25,303 nt of DNA, taken from IMG/VR virus record IMGVR_UViG_3300041409_000151, positions 1 through 25,303 of that record; one strand, given 5' to 3'. Source of the DNA: a virus. A program made the position numbers and the translations under genes. Below the pieces are notes generated by a model. The model saw nothing but the letters and a program-made list of their open reading frames with translations. It was not told the DNA's origin and did not search any database. The first letter of the stretch is position 1, and every line of letters begins with the position of its first letter. Below are positions 1-7,179 of this stretch, piece after piece.

Positions 1-2
1 AC

Positions 3-530
3 ATGGGGACCACCGAGTTCCGGGGCCAGCTGGTGACCACGGTCGGCCTGCTGCTGAACGAGCAGCAGAACAAGAACCTGTGGGGCGACGGCATCCGGTC
101 CGGCTGGACCTCGCGCGGCCTGGGCCAGGGCGTCTTCATGCTCCAGGACCCCGAGCACCAGGTCCCGCTTCGGACGAAGGGCTGGTGGGTCCCGAAGCCC
201 GAACGGAAGCTGGTCGCCGCGAAGGCGGAGGACATGCGGAAGATGGCGGAGGCCGAAGCCTGGGCCGCGCTTATGGGCACGAACGGCGTGGTCGTCGTCG
301 TGCCGGGCGAGGTCGTGCCGGCTCGCGAGCGGGACGCGGTCCTGCGGGCGCTCACCGAGTCCGCGACCGGCGTGCTCAACGTGAAGGAACTCCAGGCGGA
401 GACGGGGCTCAGCCGCTCCCAGGTCTACAAGCGACTGTCCAGCCTGGGCGAGGAGCAGGTCCGCAAGCTCGGTGGCGGGCGCTTCGCACGCGTGGGCGAC
501 ACGCGTGTGCCCGTGAACGCGGGCAAGTAG
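3..530 (+). CDS. FtsK/SpoIIIE-like DNA translocase, C-terminal part (partial)
   Basis: The frame is open to the left edge of the window, so this is the 3' end of a larger plus-strand gene; position 3 is only the first in-frame ATG. The first 60 residues (TTEFRGQLVTTVG, GWTSRGLGQGVF, LLQDPEH-like) resemble the last part of an FtsK/TraB-type motor domain. Residues about 115-160 form a helix-turn-helix (NVKELQAETGLSRSQVYKRL), as expected of a winged-helix tail that reads DNA sequence. The Walker A and B motifs would lie outside the window, so the motor assignment is inferred. The gene converges on the minus-strand operon ending at 696 and shares its terminator. It could instead be an unrelated wHTH protein. 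Confidence 0.5.
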   Translation: MGTTEFRGQLVTTVGLLLNEQQNKNLWGDGIRSGWTSRGLGQGVFMLQDPEHQVPLRTKGWWVPKPERKLVAAKAEDMRKMAEAEAWAALMGTNGVVVVVPGEVVPARERDAVLRALTESATGVLNVKELQAETGLSRSQVYKRLSSLGEEQVRKLGGGRFARVGDTRVPVNAGK

Positions 531-604
531 TACGCGTGTCTCATGATCTCGTCCGCTCGCCTCGCACGTATTAGCGCAGGCGGGCGCGAGAAAGTCTCAA
601 GTCT

Positions 605-625
605 CACCCCCTGAAATGGGGGGTG
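605..625. promoter_or_regulatory. Operator-like C6-N5-G6 palindrome without a promoter
   Basis: Arms CACCCCCt and GGGGGGTG flank the 5-base centre gaaat. This is the same architecture as the promoter-embedded palindromes at 3231, 6842, 15012, 17014 and 20284. No TTG-type -35 or TAnnAT -10 flanks it on either strand. It lies between two convergent gene ends, just before the terminator. The heptamer AAGTCTC is repeated in tandem at 592-605 beside it. A binding site for the same protein is inferred. Confidence 0.5.
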
Positions 626-636
626 GGAGCCACGGA

Positions 637-681
637 GAAGGCCCCCGATCGGCGCGGAAGTCTCGCCGGTCGGGGGCCTTC
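637..681. terminator. Bidirectional terminator between convergent genes
   Basis: An 18-bp stem (637-654 with 664-681, one G-T pair) closes a 9-base loop. It lies between the plus-strand gene ending at 530 and the minus-strand gene ending at 696. The stem is bounded by GAA and TTC, giving only a short T run, as is common in GC-rich actinophages. Confidence 0.8.
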
Positions 682-695
682 GTCTCGCAGAGGGG

Positions 696-980
696 TCAGC
701 CGGCGGTCCAGGTGATCGTCTGCTTCCCGCCGCCGTAGCGGTGGTGCCAGAACTCGATCGGGTGCTTCCCCTCGACTTCGTCCAGGACCACGTCGAGCAG
801 GCCCGTGTCCCCGTTCGGGTCGATCGCCTCGAAGCTGTCCCCGGTGCTCTCCTGGAACTCCAGGGAGGCGTACTCGCGGGCGCGCTCCGCCACGCCGGCC
901 TGGCCCATCGCGGTGGACTTCTCCAGCGCGACGTTCCGGGCCTCGACGACCAGCTCCTGTGCGGTGATCTTGTGGGTCAT
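696..980 (-). CDS. Hypothetical protein, 94 aa
   Basis: The ATG at 980 overlaps the stop of the HNH gene (ATGA), which fixes the start; the longer upstream frame is a shadow of that gene. The protein begins MTHKITAQELVVEARNVA, is helical and acidic in its first two thirds, and ends with an aromatic/basic segment (IEFWHHRYGGGKQTITW). I do not recognise the family. It is the last gene of the minus-strand operon and ends just before the 637-681 terminator. Confidence 0.7.
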   Translation of the reverse strand: MTHKITAQELVVEARNVALEKSTAMGQAGVAERAREYASLEFQESTGDSFEAIDPNGDTGLLDVVLDEVEGKHPIEFWHHRYGGGKQTITWTAG

Positions 981-1513
981 GCTGCTGCCTTCCTCGGTTT
1001 GGTGGTGCTCTCTACGAGCAGCGCATACAGCGCGGCCCGCAAGGTCTGGTGATCCCCGGTCATCGGCCAGGTCTCTTCGATCGCCTCCAGCCAGCGCGTG
1101 GCCGTCCAGGCACCGGCGGCCCGCCGGGTGACGTACCCGACGTACTGGTCCCCCAGGTGCACGTACCAGCGGTGGGACGCCCCCCGCAGGCCCCAGGGGC
1201 TCACCCGCGAGCGACGGAGGCCCCGGCGGTGCCACTCCTTCCAGCGGCGGGACTCCAGCGCCATCCGCGCACCCTGGGTCTCCGAGCAGCCCCGGCAGTG
1301 AACGCGGAGGTTCGAGAGCTGGTACCGGCCGCCGTGCTTGCCCGGCTTCTTCCGGTCGCAGATCATCGTGGAGAAGGTGACGGACGTGCCGCACTCCCAG
1401 CAGGGAGCCGAGATCCCGTCGCCGTCGCGGACCAGCAGGGCCTGCTTCCGCCGCCGTCGGCTGGCGGCCGATCCCCGGTCGTTGGTGTTCGAGGTCCCTC
1501 GGGTCACGGTCAC
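977..1513 (-). CDS. HNH endonuclease-like protein
   Basis: The GTG at 1513 overlaps the upstream stop (GTGA) and gives 178 residues; an ATG at 1528 is the alternative start. Residues 38-41 (CWEC) and 73-76 (CRGC) form the structural Cys4 frame of an HNH fold. Between them lies DRKKPGKHGGRYQLSNLRVHC, which carries the D-R, G-G-x-Y and N-L positions of the family. The basic RRRRK stretch at 19-23 suits DNA binding. HNH proteins are common near phage terminases and can assist DNA packaging. This one lies five genes downstream of the gene that follows TerL, in the same co-directional run. Confidence 0.7.
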   Translation of the reverse strand: MTVTRGTSNTNDRGSAASRRRRKQALLVRDGDGISAPCWECGTSVTFSTMICDRKKPGKHGGRYQLSNLRVHCRGCSETQGARMALESRRWKEWHRRGLRRSRVSPWGLRGASHRWYVHLGDQYVGYVTRRAAGAWTATRWLEAIEETWPMTGDHQTLRAALYALLVESTTKPRKAAA

Positions 1514-1899
1514 GTCGTCTCCAGGCATTTCGCGTGGGCGTAGCCCATGTTGGTGTTCACGATCCACTGGCCGGACTGGATGAACGTCGGGCAGAACGGG
1601 CACTTCGTGCCGGTGTAGTTGGCCCGGAAGATCCGACTGGTCTTGACCACGCTGCTCGGGTCGGCCTCGCCGGTGCGGAGCCAGAAGTGGTCTCGCACCG
1701 GCCGGAGCGCGCGAGCGGAGAGCTCTTCGTCCGGCGTCGGCTCGGTGTCCGGCTCGCCGTAGTCCGTGTCCGGCTCGGGCTCAGTGGCGAGCAACGCGTC
1801 CACAAAGGTCGTGTCCGAGCCCCGACACCCTGCGCAGTCCGAGGGCAGGAGGTCCGTCGCGCGGCACCGGCCGTCTTCGTCCGGCTCATGCCTGCTCAT
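1510..1899 (-). CDS. Hypothetical protein with Cys pairs, 129 aa
   Basis: The ATG at 1899 overlaps the end of the upstream gene by 14 bases. There is an N-terminal Cys cluster (C12, C22 and C25) and a C-terminal CPFC plus HAKC set, which together could hold zinc. An acidic linker rich in Asp, Glu, Pro and Thr (about residues 38-60) joins them. It may be a small zinc-binding phage protein; the function is unknown. Confidence 0.65.
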   Translation of the reverse strand: MSRHEPDEDGRCRATDLLPSDCAGCRGSDTTFVDALLATEPEPDTDYGEPDTEPTPDEELSARALRPVRDHFWLRTGEADPSSVVKTSRIFRANYTGTKCPFCPTFIQSGQWIVNTNMGYAHAKCLETT

Positions 1900-2212
1900 T
1901 CGGAACTCCCGTCGGCCCGAGCTTCTGTGTGGTCAGGTGCCAGTGGTTCCCGCCGCGCGTGTCGTGGGACTTGCACAGGTACAGGAAGTGAGGCTTCGCC
2001 GCGATCCGGGCCAGCTGCTGACCGGTGGAACGGGCGATCTCGTTCGTGTCGTAGATCAGCTTCTTCGCGAAGAAGCAGTGGATCGGCCGACCGCACCGGT
2101 CCTGGCGCGCGAAGCGGCGGGCCGTGCTCATCAGCTGGAGGGAGTGGTCAGGCTTCGGCGCACCGAGCCCGATGTTTCGGCGCATCTTTTCGGCGCGCTG
2201 GCTGTGCTTCAT
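1886..2212 (-). CDS. Hypothetical basic protein, 108 aa
   Basis: The ATG at 2212 overlaps the stop of the YdjM-like gene (ATGA). The product is basic and holds scattered Cys and His residues (CGRPIHCFF, LYLCKSHDTRGGNHWHL) that could bind a metal. No family is recognised. It is translationally coupled within a run of small genes downstream of the terminase. Confidence 0.65.
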   Translation of the reverse strand: MKHSQRAEKMRRNIGLGAPKPDHSLQLMSTARRFARQDRCGRPIHCFFAKKLIYDTNEIARSTGQQLARIAAKPHFLYLCKSHDTRGGNHWHLTTQKLGPTGVPNEQA

Positions 2213-2874
2213 CGGCCCTCCAGGAGACTCACGACAGGCGACCACCAGGGCGACCCACCGGCGATCAGGACAAGGCACCCCAGGCCGCCAGCCAGGCCGG
2301 TGAAGACCAGCGTGGCGATCCGCTCACCGACGGGGCCACCGGCGCGGAACCAGCGGAGACCGGACGTGCTCCAGCGACGGCCTTTCGAGTCGAGCAGCGG
2401 CCAGCGCACCGGCACGCCGGACAGCGTCATCGCGTCGCCCAGGATGTGCACCAGCGTGCCGATCGCGAGCGCGACGCCCACGAAGGCGGCCCAGGCGTGC
2501 GCGGGGGTGGCCAGCAGGATCGCGGCCACCCCGCCACCGGTGAGCAGTGGGAAGGGCAGGGTGTGCGTGAAGGTGCGGTGGCACCCGCCCTTGCGGTCCT
2601 TCTCCGTCCGGGTCGCTTCGTAGATCGCCATGCTCGCGTGGCGCATGACCCAGCAGGTCAGCTGCGAGACCACGGGGATGCACTTGGAGATGAACGCGGG
2701 CTTGTGGTCGATGTCCGGCCAGAGCGAGCCCACGCCCACGACGGCTGTGTACGCCCCTGCGAGGGCGAGAGCGCGTACGGGCGTCTCCGCACCCGCCGGG
2801 GCCAGTGCGCCCGCGAGCGGGCTACTCAGCAGCCCCACGGTGGCACCCGAGAGGAAGTGCCCCCGGGCCATCAT
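2209..2874 (-). CDS. YdjM-like membrane-associated metal-dependent hydrolase
   Basis: The 221-residue protein has the conserved polar set of the YdjM/DUF457 family: an early GH (residues 5-6), PDIDH (53-57), HRTFTHT (99-105) and HILGD (143-147), separated by hydrophobic helices at about 8-28, 36-52, 108-145 and 185-210. It should be an inner-membrane protein with its metal ligands at the membrane face. The role in phages is not established; membrane remodelling or modification during infection is a guess. The start overlaps the preceding small gene (TGATG); a second ATG lies at 2871. Confidence 0.75.
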   Translation of the reverse strand: MMARGHFLSGATVGLLSSPLAGALAPAGAETPVRALALAGAYTAVVGVGSLWPDIDHKPAFISKCIPVVSQLTCWVMRHASMAIYEATRTEKDRKGGCHRTFTHTLPFPLLTGGGVAAILLATPAHAWAAFVGVALAIGTLVHILGDAMTLSGVPVRWPLLDSKGRRWSTSGLRWFRAGGPVGERIATLVFTGLAGGLGCLVLIAGGSPWWSPVVSLLEGR

Positions 2875-3029
2875 CGGGCTTTGCCGTTCATCCAGGACAT
2901 CCGGCAGGACTCGACGTAGTCGGCCAGGTCGTTGATCGCGTCGGTCATACTGCTGTCCGACCCGTTCCAGTACTCCTCATCCAGGTGGTGGACCTTGTTC
3001 TGGATCTCCCCCAGCTCTTCGGGGGTCAT
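2871..3029 (-). CDS. Small hypothetical protein, 52 aa
   Basis: I found this short gene by reading the minus strand between its neighbours. The ATG at 3029 overlaps the stop of the gene ending at 3026 (ATGA), and its TGA at 2873-2871 overlaps the ATG of the YdjM-like gene. The product starts MTPEELGEIQNKVHHLDEEY, is acidic and helical, and has one Cys. Perfect coupling on both sides and the lack of any other gene in the gap support it. The function is unknown. Confidence 0.7.
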   Translation of the reverse strand: MTPEELGEIQNKVHHLDEEYWNGSDSSMTDAINDLADYVESCRMSWMNGKAR

Positions 3030-3217
3030 CGGGCCAGCCTCGCTTCGATGCCGGTCCGGGCACGGCTGGCCGCGTCCACGATGTCGCCCAGGTAGGTGAT
3101 CATCTCCAGGGGGTTCGTGCGTTCGTCGAACAGCTCCAGGTTCTCGATCGCCTCGCGGAGCTGGGCCAGCTCCTCTTCCACGTTGACGCCCGTGGTGGGG
3201 CTCAGTTTCGGTGTCAT
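3026..3217 (-). CDS. Small hypothetical protein, 63 aa, first gene of a palindrome-promoter operon
   Basis: The ATG at 3217 is chosen over an upstream TTG because the predicted -10 (TACCAT, 3230-3225) ends only 7 bases before it and there is no Shine-Dalgarno sequence, so a leaderless mRNA starting at or near this ATG is expected. The product (MTPKLSPTTGVNVEEELAQL...) is a mostly helical, amphipathic 63-residue protein of unknown function. It begins a coupled run: 3026, 2871, 2209, 1886, 1510, 977 and 696. Confidence 0.7.
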   Translation of the reverse strand: MTPKLSPTTGVNVEEELAQLREAIENLELFDERTNPLEMITYLGDIVDAASRARTGIEARLAR

Positions 3218-3224
3218 GCCTGGG

Positions 3225-3255
3225 ATGGTACCCCCCAAAATGGGGGGTACGTCAA
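3225..3255 (-). promoter_or_regulatory. Palindrome-spacer promoter (leaderless) for the 3217-696 operon
   Basis: Read on the minus strand: -35 TTGACG (3255-3250), a 19-base spacer filled by the palindrome TACCCCCC-N5-GGGGGG, then -10 TACCAT (3230-3225). Seven bases separate the -10 from the ATG at 3217. Palindrome arms extend to GTACCCCCC / GGGGGGTAC (3228-3250). The hexamer assignment is by eye, and control by a dimeric regulator is inferred. Confidence 0.65.
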
Positions 3256-3259
3256 GGGG

Positions 3260-3751
3260 CTACGCGGGTGGGTCAACGATGCCCAGCGCCCGCCGATTCG
3301 CCCGTACACGCTGAACCAGCTGGGTGTCGTCCCCGTACACCCGGCCGCCCGGGGAACGCCACCGGCCGTCCTCCAGGCGCTTCCAGTCCGCCGGGTTCCG
3401 CGCGTCGCTCCGGGTGATCCGGTTCCGCGTCCGCGTCGGGGCCGGCAGAGCCGTACGCGGGTCGGTCGGGTCCACGTCGGTCATCGCGTCCAGGTCGTAG
3501 ACCTCGCCCTTCCACGCGGCGTAGCTGGCGACCTGGGCCTCCGTGAAGGCGGCCTGGAGCACGTTGGCCAGTTCGTGCGGGGTGCGCGCCACGGCGGCCC
3601 AGCCGCGCGCCTGCGGGCTCGACACGCGTACCCCGCCCGAGGGCAGCGTCTCGACGCGCAGGTTCACCGCGCGCACCTGGTGCCCGGTCCGCGCGGCCCC
3701 GAGCGTTCCCGGGACGTGAGTCTCGCCCTGGCGGCGGATCGGGGAAGTCAT
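3260..3751 (-). CDS. Hypothetical protein downstream of TerL, 163 aa
   Basis: The ATG at 3751 overlaps the TerL stop (ATGA), so the longer in-frame extension upstream is not used. The protein is basic, with a central segment (ELANVLQAAFTEAQVASYAAWKG) and a C-terminal WKRLEDGRWRSPGGRVYGDD motif followed by a basic helix. No family is recognised. Its position directly after the large terminase suggests a packaging or DNA-binding accessory role, but that rests on context only. Confidence 0.65.
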   Translation of the reverse strand: MTSPIRRQGETHVPGTLGAARTGHQVRAVNLRVETLPSGGVRVSSPQARGWAAVARTPHELANVLQAAFTEAQVASYAAWKGEVYDLDAMTDVDPTDPRTALPAPTRTRNRITRSDARNPADWKRLEDGRWRSPGGRVYGDDTQLVQRVRANRRALGIVDPPA

Positions 3752-5574
3752 CGGTACCGTCCGCCGCGCAAGCCTCCGCGCGTGACGCCCTGGCGCTGGA
3801 GCGACGGAACGGCCTGGCTCGGGCGCTTCGGCAGGGACTGGCCGCGCCCGGACGCGGGCGGCTCCATCGTCGCTTCCGTCGACTGGCCCAGGCGCGTGAC
3901 GCCGTGCACGAAGGCGTCCATCCGGTCGGGGCTGTCCTGGCTGTCCTGCCAGCTCACCAGCTGGTGGACCAGCTCGGGGTACGCCTTCGGCCGGCCGACC
4001 AGGTGGACCTTCCCCCACTCGACCATCGGCGCGGCCATCTTCGCCCGATACGTCTTCGTGCCCTTCGCCGGGAAGCTCGACACCGGGACGCCGGTCTGCG
4101 GGAGCGCGAGCACCTTCGGGACCAGCGGCCACAGCTCGGTGAGGTCGCGCTCCAGGGCCAGGATCTCTTCGGGCTCCGCGTCGTCGCGGGCCAGCTCGCG
4201 CGCGGCCTGGTAGACGATGGCCTCATCGGGCAGGGCTGGCCGCTTCCCGGGGAGCAGCTTGAACGGGTCCAGTTCGTCGAGCTTCTTCGCCTCGCGGAGC
4301 AGGTCCTTCCACGCACGCCGGCCGATGCGGCGGAGCCCGGACAGCGACTTCTCGTAGCGGATGGCGGTCGCGTCGTGCCGGACGGCGGCGAGGTACGCCA
4401 CCCGGAACCAGCGACCACTGGTCATCTGTGTGGAGTTGTCGTCCAGGACGTAGACCTCCTGGTCCTCCGCGCCCCGCCCCATCGTGATCACGCCGGCTTC
4501 GTCGCCGTCGCCTTCGTTGTCCGCCGGGTCGACGTAGACCTCCACGGTGGACAGCTCGGGCGCGACCGGCACGCGCGACCGGTCGAGCCAGGTCAGTTGG
4601 TAGATTCCCCCGGCCGGGGGATGCGGGTCACCCATGTAGAGCGCGGACCAGAAGCGCTCCCCGACCTGCTTCCGGATCTCGTCCCACTGCTCGGGGGTCC
4701 GGCCGCGCGTACTGGTCAGGTACTCGCCGGGCTCGCGGCCCAGCGGGTCGCCGGACTTCGCGATGGCGGGGATGATCAGGTGCCGGAACAGCGGCCGGCG
4801 TGTCCCTTCGTCCTGGGCGAGCAGGCGGCCGATCAGGTCGTCTTCGTGCCAGCGGGTGCCGATCACGATCACGATGGCCCCGGGGGAAAGCCGCGTCGTG
4901 GCGGTGGCCTGGTACCACTCCCACAGCAGTTGCCGCTGGGTGGCGTTGTCGGCCTGCTTCGAGTTCTTCAGCGCGTCGTCGATGATCATCACATCGGCGG
5001 AGCGACCAGTCAGTGAGCCACCGACACCGACCGCGACCATGCCGCCGTTCTGTCGGCCGGGGCCGTCGATCAGGTTCCAGTTCGTTTGCTGCGCACGGTC
5101 CGGGTCGAGCAGAAGCCCGAGCTGGTCCTCCTGGTTCGCGTACGTCCGGTCACCCTTGTAGCCGCCGCCGAAGGTCTCGATGGCCTGGCGGACGGCGAGG
5201 GTCGACCGGCCGGCCACGCCCTGCTCATAGGAGGCGACGACGATCCGGCGCGTCGGGTCGCGCATCAGCAGCCACAGGGGCACGGCGGTGCCCATGCGCA
5301 TCGTCTTGCCCTCCTGCGGGGGCGTGCTGATGATCCAGCGACGCTGGAACCCGGAGTCGGCCGCGATCGCGATCTGGTCCAGCGCGGTCATCATGGCCGT
5401 CTGGACCGTGTCGGGAACCAGCAGCTTCGCCAGGTGCCCCGGGCTCGGGTACTCCGCGAGGGCCTTCCGGCGGCGGAGGATGCGGTCCAGGCGGATCTGG
5501 GCCAGGCGTCGTTCGCCGGGGTTCAGCAGATCGAGCTGTTCGCGGATCTCCGCTTCCAAGGGGTCTTCATTCAT
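3748..5574 (-). CDS. Terminase large subunit (TerL)
   Basis: 608 residues, a normal TerL length. The N-terminal ATPase has a Walker A-like loop STPPQEGKT (83-91), a Walker B VMIIDD (195-200) and the coupling segment VIVIGTRWHEDD (236-246), where GTRWHEDDL is typical of phage terminases. The C-terminal RNase H-like nuclease is marked by VEVYVDPADNEGDGDEAGV (D349) and the late acidic pair in DSPDRMDAFVHG (D550, D553). It would translocate DNA into the prohead and cut it. Its start overlaps the TerS stop (ATGA). The last 40 residues are basic and variable. No portal gene follows it, which is unusual. Confidence 0.95.
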   Translation of the reverse strand: MNEDPLEAEIREQLDLLNPGERRLAQIRLDRILRRRKALAEYPSPGHLAKLLVPDTVQTAMMTALDQIAIAADSGFQRRWIISTPPQEGKTMRMGTAVPLWLLMRDPTRRIVVASYEQGVAGRSTLAVRQAIETFGGGYKGDRTYANQEDQLGLLLDPDRAQQTNWNLIDGPGRQNGGMVAVGVGGSLTGRSADVMIIDDALKNSKQADNATQRQLLWEWYQATATTRLSPGAIVIVIGTRWHEDDLIGRLLAQDEGTRRPLFRHLIIPAIAKSGDPLGREPGEYLTSTRGRTPEQWDEIRKQVGERFWSALYMGDPHPPAGGIYQLTWLDRSRVPVAPELSTVEVYVDPADNEGDGDEAGVITMGRGAEDQEVYVLDDNSTQMTSGRWFRVAYLAAVRHDATAIRYEKSLSGLRRIGRRAWKDLLREAKKLDELDPFKLLPGKRPALPDEAIVYQAARELARDDAEPEEILALERDLTELWPLVPKVLALPQTGVPVSSFPAKGTKTYRAKMAAPMVEWGKVHLVGRPKAYPELVHQLVSWQDSQDSPDRMDAFVHGVTRLGQSTEATMEPPASGRGQSLPKRPSQAVPSLQRQGVTRGGLRGGRYR

Positions 5575-6107
5575 CCCGCCGCCTCATCGCTCGGGGCGGC
5601 CTCGATCACCAGGACGCCGGACTCCAGCAGACGGGGGATCTGGTCCTCCCGCTGGTCGACCAGGGAGACCAGTCGCGAGACGGTCTCGTCAATCCGCTGG
5701 TTCGAGATCTGGATCTTCAGGGAGGTCGACAGGCCGGCCAGGTCGGCGACCCGATCGACCACCTTCAGGATGATGTTCGCGGCCTGCGCGTCGCCCGAGA
5801 TCGCGCGAGGCATCCAGCTCTTCTTCAGTAGCCGCAACGTCTCCAGCTCGCGTTCCAGCATGGCCTGCCGGAGTGACGTGTCCGCTTCGGCGACCGCCTG
5901 AAGGGCTCGGTTGAACAGCGTGGACGCCTGGGTCTTCGACATGGGCGGCTCCATGGCCTCGCCCGCTTCGGTCACCGTCATTCCACTGGCGACCAGTTCG
6001 AAAATCCGCTGGGCCTTCAGCTCCGTTTGCGCGATCGTCGCGCGCGGGGTCTGGCTCGGGGCCTTGCCGCCCTTGACGGCCGCCAGGGTGCGCTTCTTCG
6101 GGGGCAT
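5571..6107 (-). CDS. Terminase small subunit-like protein (TerS)
   Basis: A 178-residue protein with a basic N-terminus, a helix-turn-helix around residues 30-65 (IFELVASGMTVTEAGEAM, then TQASTLFNRALQAV), a helical oligomerisation-like centre and an acidic C-terminus. It lies directly upstream of TerL with a 4-base overlap, which is the main support for the assignment; TerS sequences are poorly conserved. An AAGGAG Shine-Dalgarno sits 9 bases before the ATG at 6107. Confidence 0.75.
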   Translation of the reverse strand: MPPKKRTLAAVKGGKAPSQTPRATIAQTELKAQRIFELVASGMTVTEAGEAMEPPMSKTQASTLFNRALQAVAEADTSLRQAMLERELETLRLLKKSWMPRAISGDAQAANIILKVVDRVADLAGLSTSLKIQISNQRIDETVSRLVSLVDQREDQIPRLLESGVLVIEAAPSDEAAG

Positions 6108-6144
6108 CGGGGAGGTCTCCTTCGTGGCGCGCGACTCGACCGGA

Positions 6145-6741
6145 TTAGCGGGAGATCGCGACCGGGAGACCGGCCATGGCCAGGATGTATGCCGAGTTGT
6201 CCTCGACGGGGCGGTGAGGGGCGAGCACGTGAGTGTGGACGTGGTCCTCGGTGTTCCGCAGGCGGTCCACCAGCTGGTAGAAGTTCCGGGCGGCGGTCTG
6301 GCGGCCCTTCAGCCACTGGGCGTTCTGGTTCGAGCCGCGCTCTTCCCGCCGCTGGCGCGCGATCTCGGGGCCGTACAGGTAGAAGAGGTCCAGGGAGTGG
6401 CCGCCTTCGAGCACGGCGGTCACGAAGCGCTTGTTCATCAGGCGCGTGCCCTCCAGCACCACGAACCCGAGGTCGTCCGCGCCTGCGCGGAGCCAGTCGT
6501 CCACGCCCACGATCGCCGTCTGGCTCATCGTGTCGGTGCCGGGGTAGCCCTCGGGGTGCTTGCCCGCGCGGCGGCCCAGCTCGCATCCGACCAGGGCCGC
6601 GTCGTGCCACAGCAGCTCGCGCATCGGGCCGCCGGCCTCGCGGTGGTCGACCTCCGCGCGCTCCAGGTTTCCGAACGCGTGGTCGACCAGTGTGGACTTC
6701 CCGACCCCGGGCTCCCCGACGACGAACAGGATCTTGCTCAT
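6145..6741 (-). CDS. P-loop NTPase, nucleotide/zeta-like kinase
   Basis: 198 residues beginning with a beta strand and Walker A loop (ILFVVGEPGVGKST, GxxGxGKST at 9-17). VDDWLRAG and FVVLEGTRL sit where the second acidic strand of a P-loop kinase would be, and RQRREER could be the lid arginines. This fits an AAA_33/zeta-like or deoxynucleotide kinase fold; the substrate cannot be named. It is the first gene of the terminase transcript, behind a palindrome promoter and an 87-base structured leader. A GGAAGG element lies 9 bases upstream of the ATG. Confidence 0.7.
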   Translation of the reverse strand: MSKILFVVGEPGVGKSTLVDHAFGNLERAEVDHREAGGPMRELLWHDAALVGCELGRRAGKHPEGYPGTDTMSQTAIVGVDDWLRAGADDLGFVVLEGTRLMNKRFVTAVLEGGHSLDLFYLYGPEIARQRREERGSNQNAQWLKGRQTAARNFYQLVDRLRNTEDHVHTHVLAPHRPVEDNSAYILAMAGLPVAISR

Positions 6742-6760
6742 GGTGACCGACCTTCCGTTC

Positions 6761-6824
6761 GGTGATCGGTCTCGCCGTCCGGCCGCTCCCGATTGCGGCG
6801 AGACGAAGCGCGAGACCGATCACC
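6761..6824 (-). promoter_or_regulatory. Structured 5' leader with competing hairpins
   Basis: Perfect 15-base inverted arms (6761-6775 and 6810-6824) lie between the predicted start of transcription near 6828 and the ATG at 6741. Inside, CGGCGAGAC (6796-6804) can also pair with GTCTCGCCG (6769-6777), so two stems compete for the same strand. There is no T run, so a plain terminator is not favoured. RNA-level control is inferred. Confidence 0.5.
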
Positions 6825-6834
6825 CACGGTCGCG

Positions 6835-6865
6835 ATCATAACCCCCAGATTGGGGGTGCACACAA
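6835..6865 (-). promoter_or_regulatory. Palindrome-spacer promoter for the kinase/terminase genes
   Basis: Minus strand: -35 TTGTGT (6865-6860), 19-base spacer holding ACCCCC-N5-GGGGGT, then a near-consensus -10 TATGAT (6840-6835). The flank ATCATAACCCC is shared with the 15005 promoter. Transcription would begin near 6828, only a few bases before the hairpin leader. Confidence 0.7.
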
Positions 6866-6887
6866 TGTGACGCTCAGTCGTTGCCCG

Positions 6888-7169
6888 TCACGCGGGCACG
6901 ACACTGTTTCCTTCGTAGTCGATGTAGGGCCGCTCCTCCGGCCCGTCGCGGAACACGACGAACCAGCCGAGCTGGAGTTCCAGGAATCCGAACTGCTGGG
7001 CGTTCGAGTCGTGGCGGAGCACGACCGGCGCGTTCTCACCCTCGCCTGGGTAGACGGCCCAGTTCCACCAGGCGTTCGTCTCCGCCTGGAGTTCGGCGAG
7101 GAAGGCGGCGGGGTCGCCGGTGAACTGGACGCGCTTGTAGATCGTCGGCTTCTTCACGTAGTCGGTCAT
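6888..7169 (-). CDS. Hypothetical protein, 93 aa
   Basis: The ATG at 7169 lies 10 bases after the stop of the last tail-fibre gene. The product begins MTDYVKKPTIYKRVQFTGD and is rich in Trp and other aromatic residues (WWNWAVYPG, LGWFVVFRDG), with a likely small beta fold. No family is recognised. It closes the lysis/fibre transcript and is followed by the next promoter. Longer in-frame starts upstream overlap the fibre gene and are not used. Confidence 0.7.
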   Translation of the reverse strand: MTDYVKKPTIYKRVQFTGDPAAFLAELQAETNAWWNWAVYPGEGENAPVVLRHDSNAQQFGFLELQLGWFVVFRDGPEERPYIDYEGNSVVPA

Positions 7170-7179
7170 GCCGCACAGG

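Noticed and set aside
1534-2919. A 461-codon plus-strand open frame opposite the small genes
   Set aside because: The minus-strand genes have coupled starts and recognisable motifs (YdjM-like, Cys pairs); the plus frame has no recognisable domain.
3228-3250. The C6/G6 palindromes as simple intrinsic terminators
   Set aside because: They lack T runs, separate stem-loop terminators are present beside several of them, and five sit exactly between -35 and -10 hexamers.
3260-4132. Longer version of the gene downstream of TerL
   Set aside because: The first 127 codons overlap TerL in another frame; the ATGA overlap at 3751 gives a normal start.
4800-5016. Antisense open frames within TerL
   Set aside because: These are shadows of a strongly conserved terminase gene with no start signals or motifs.
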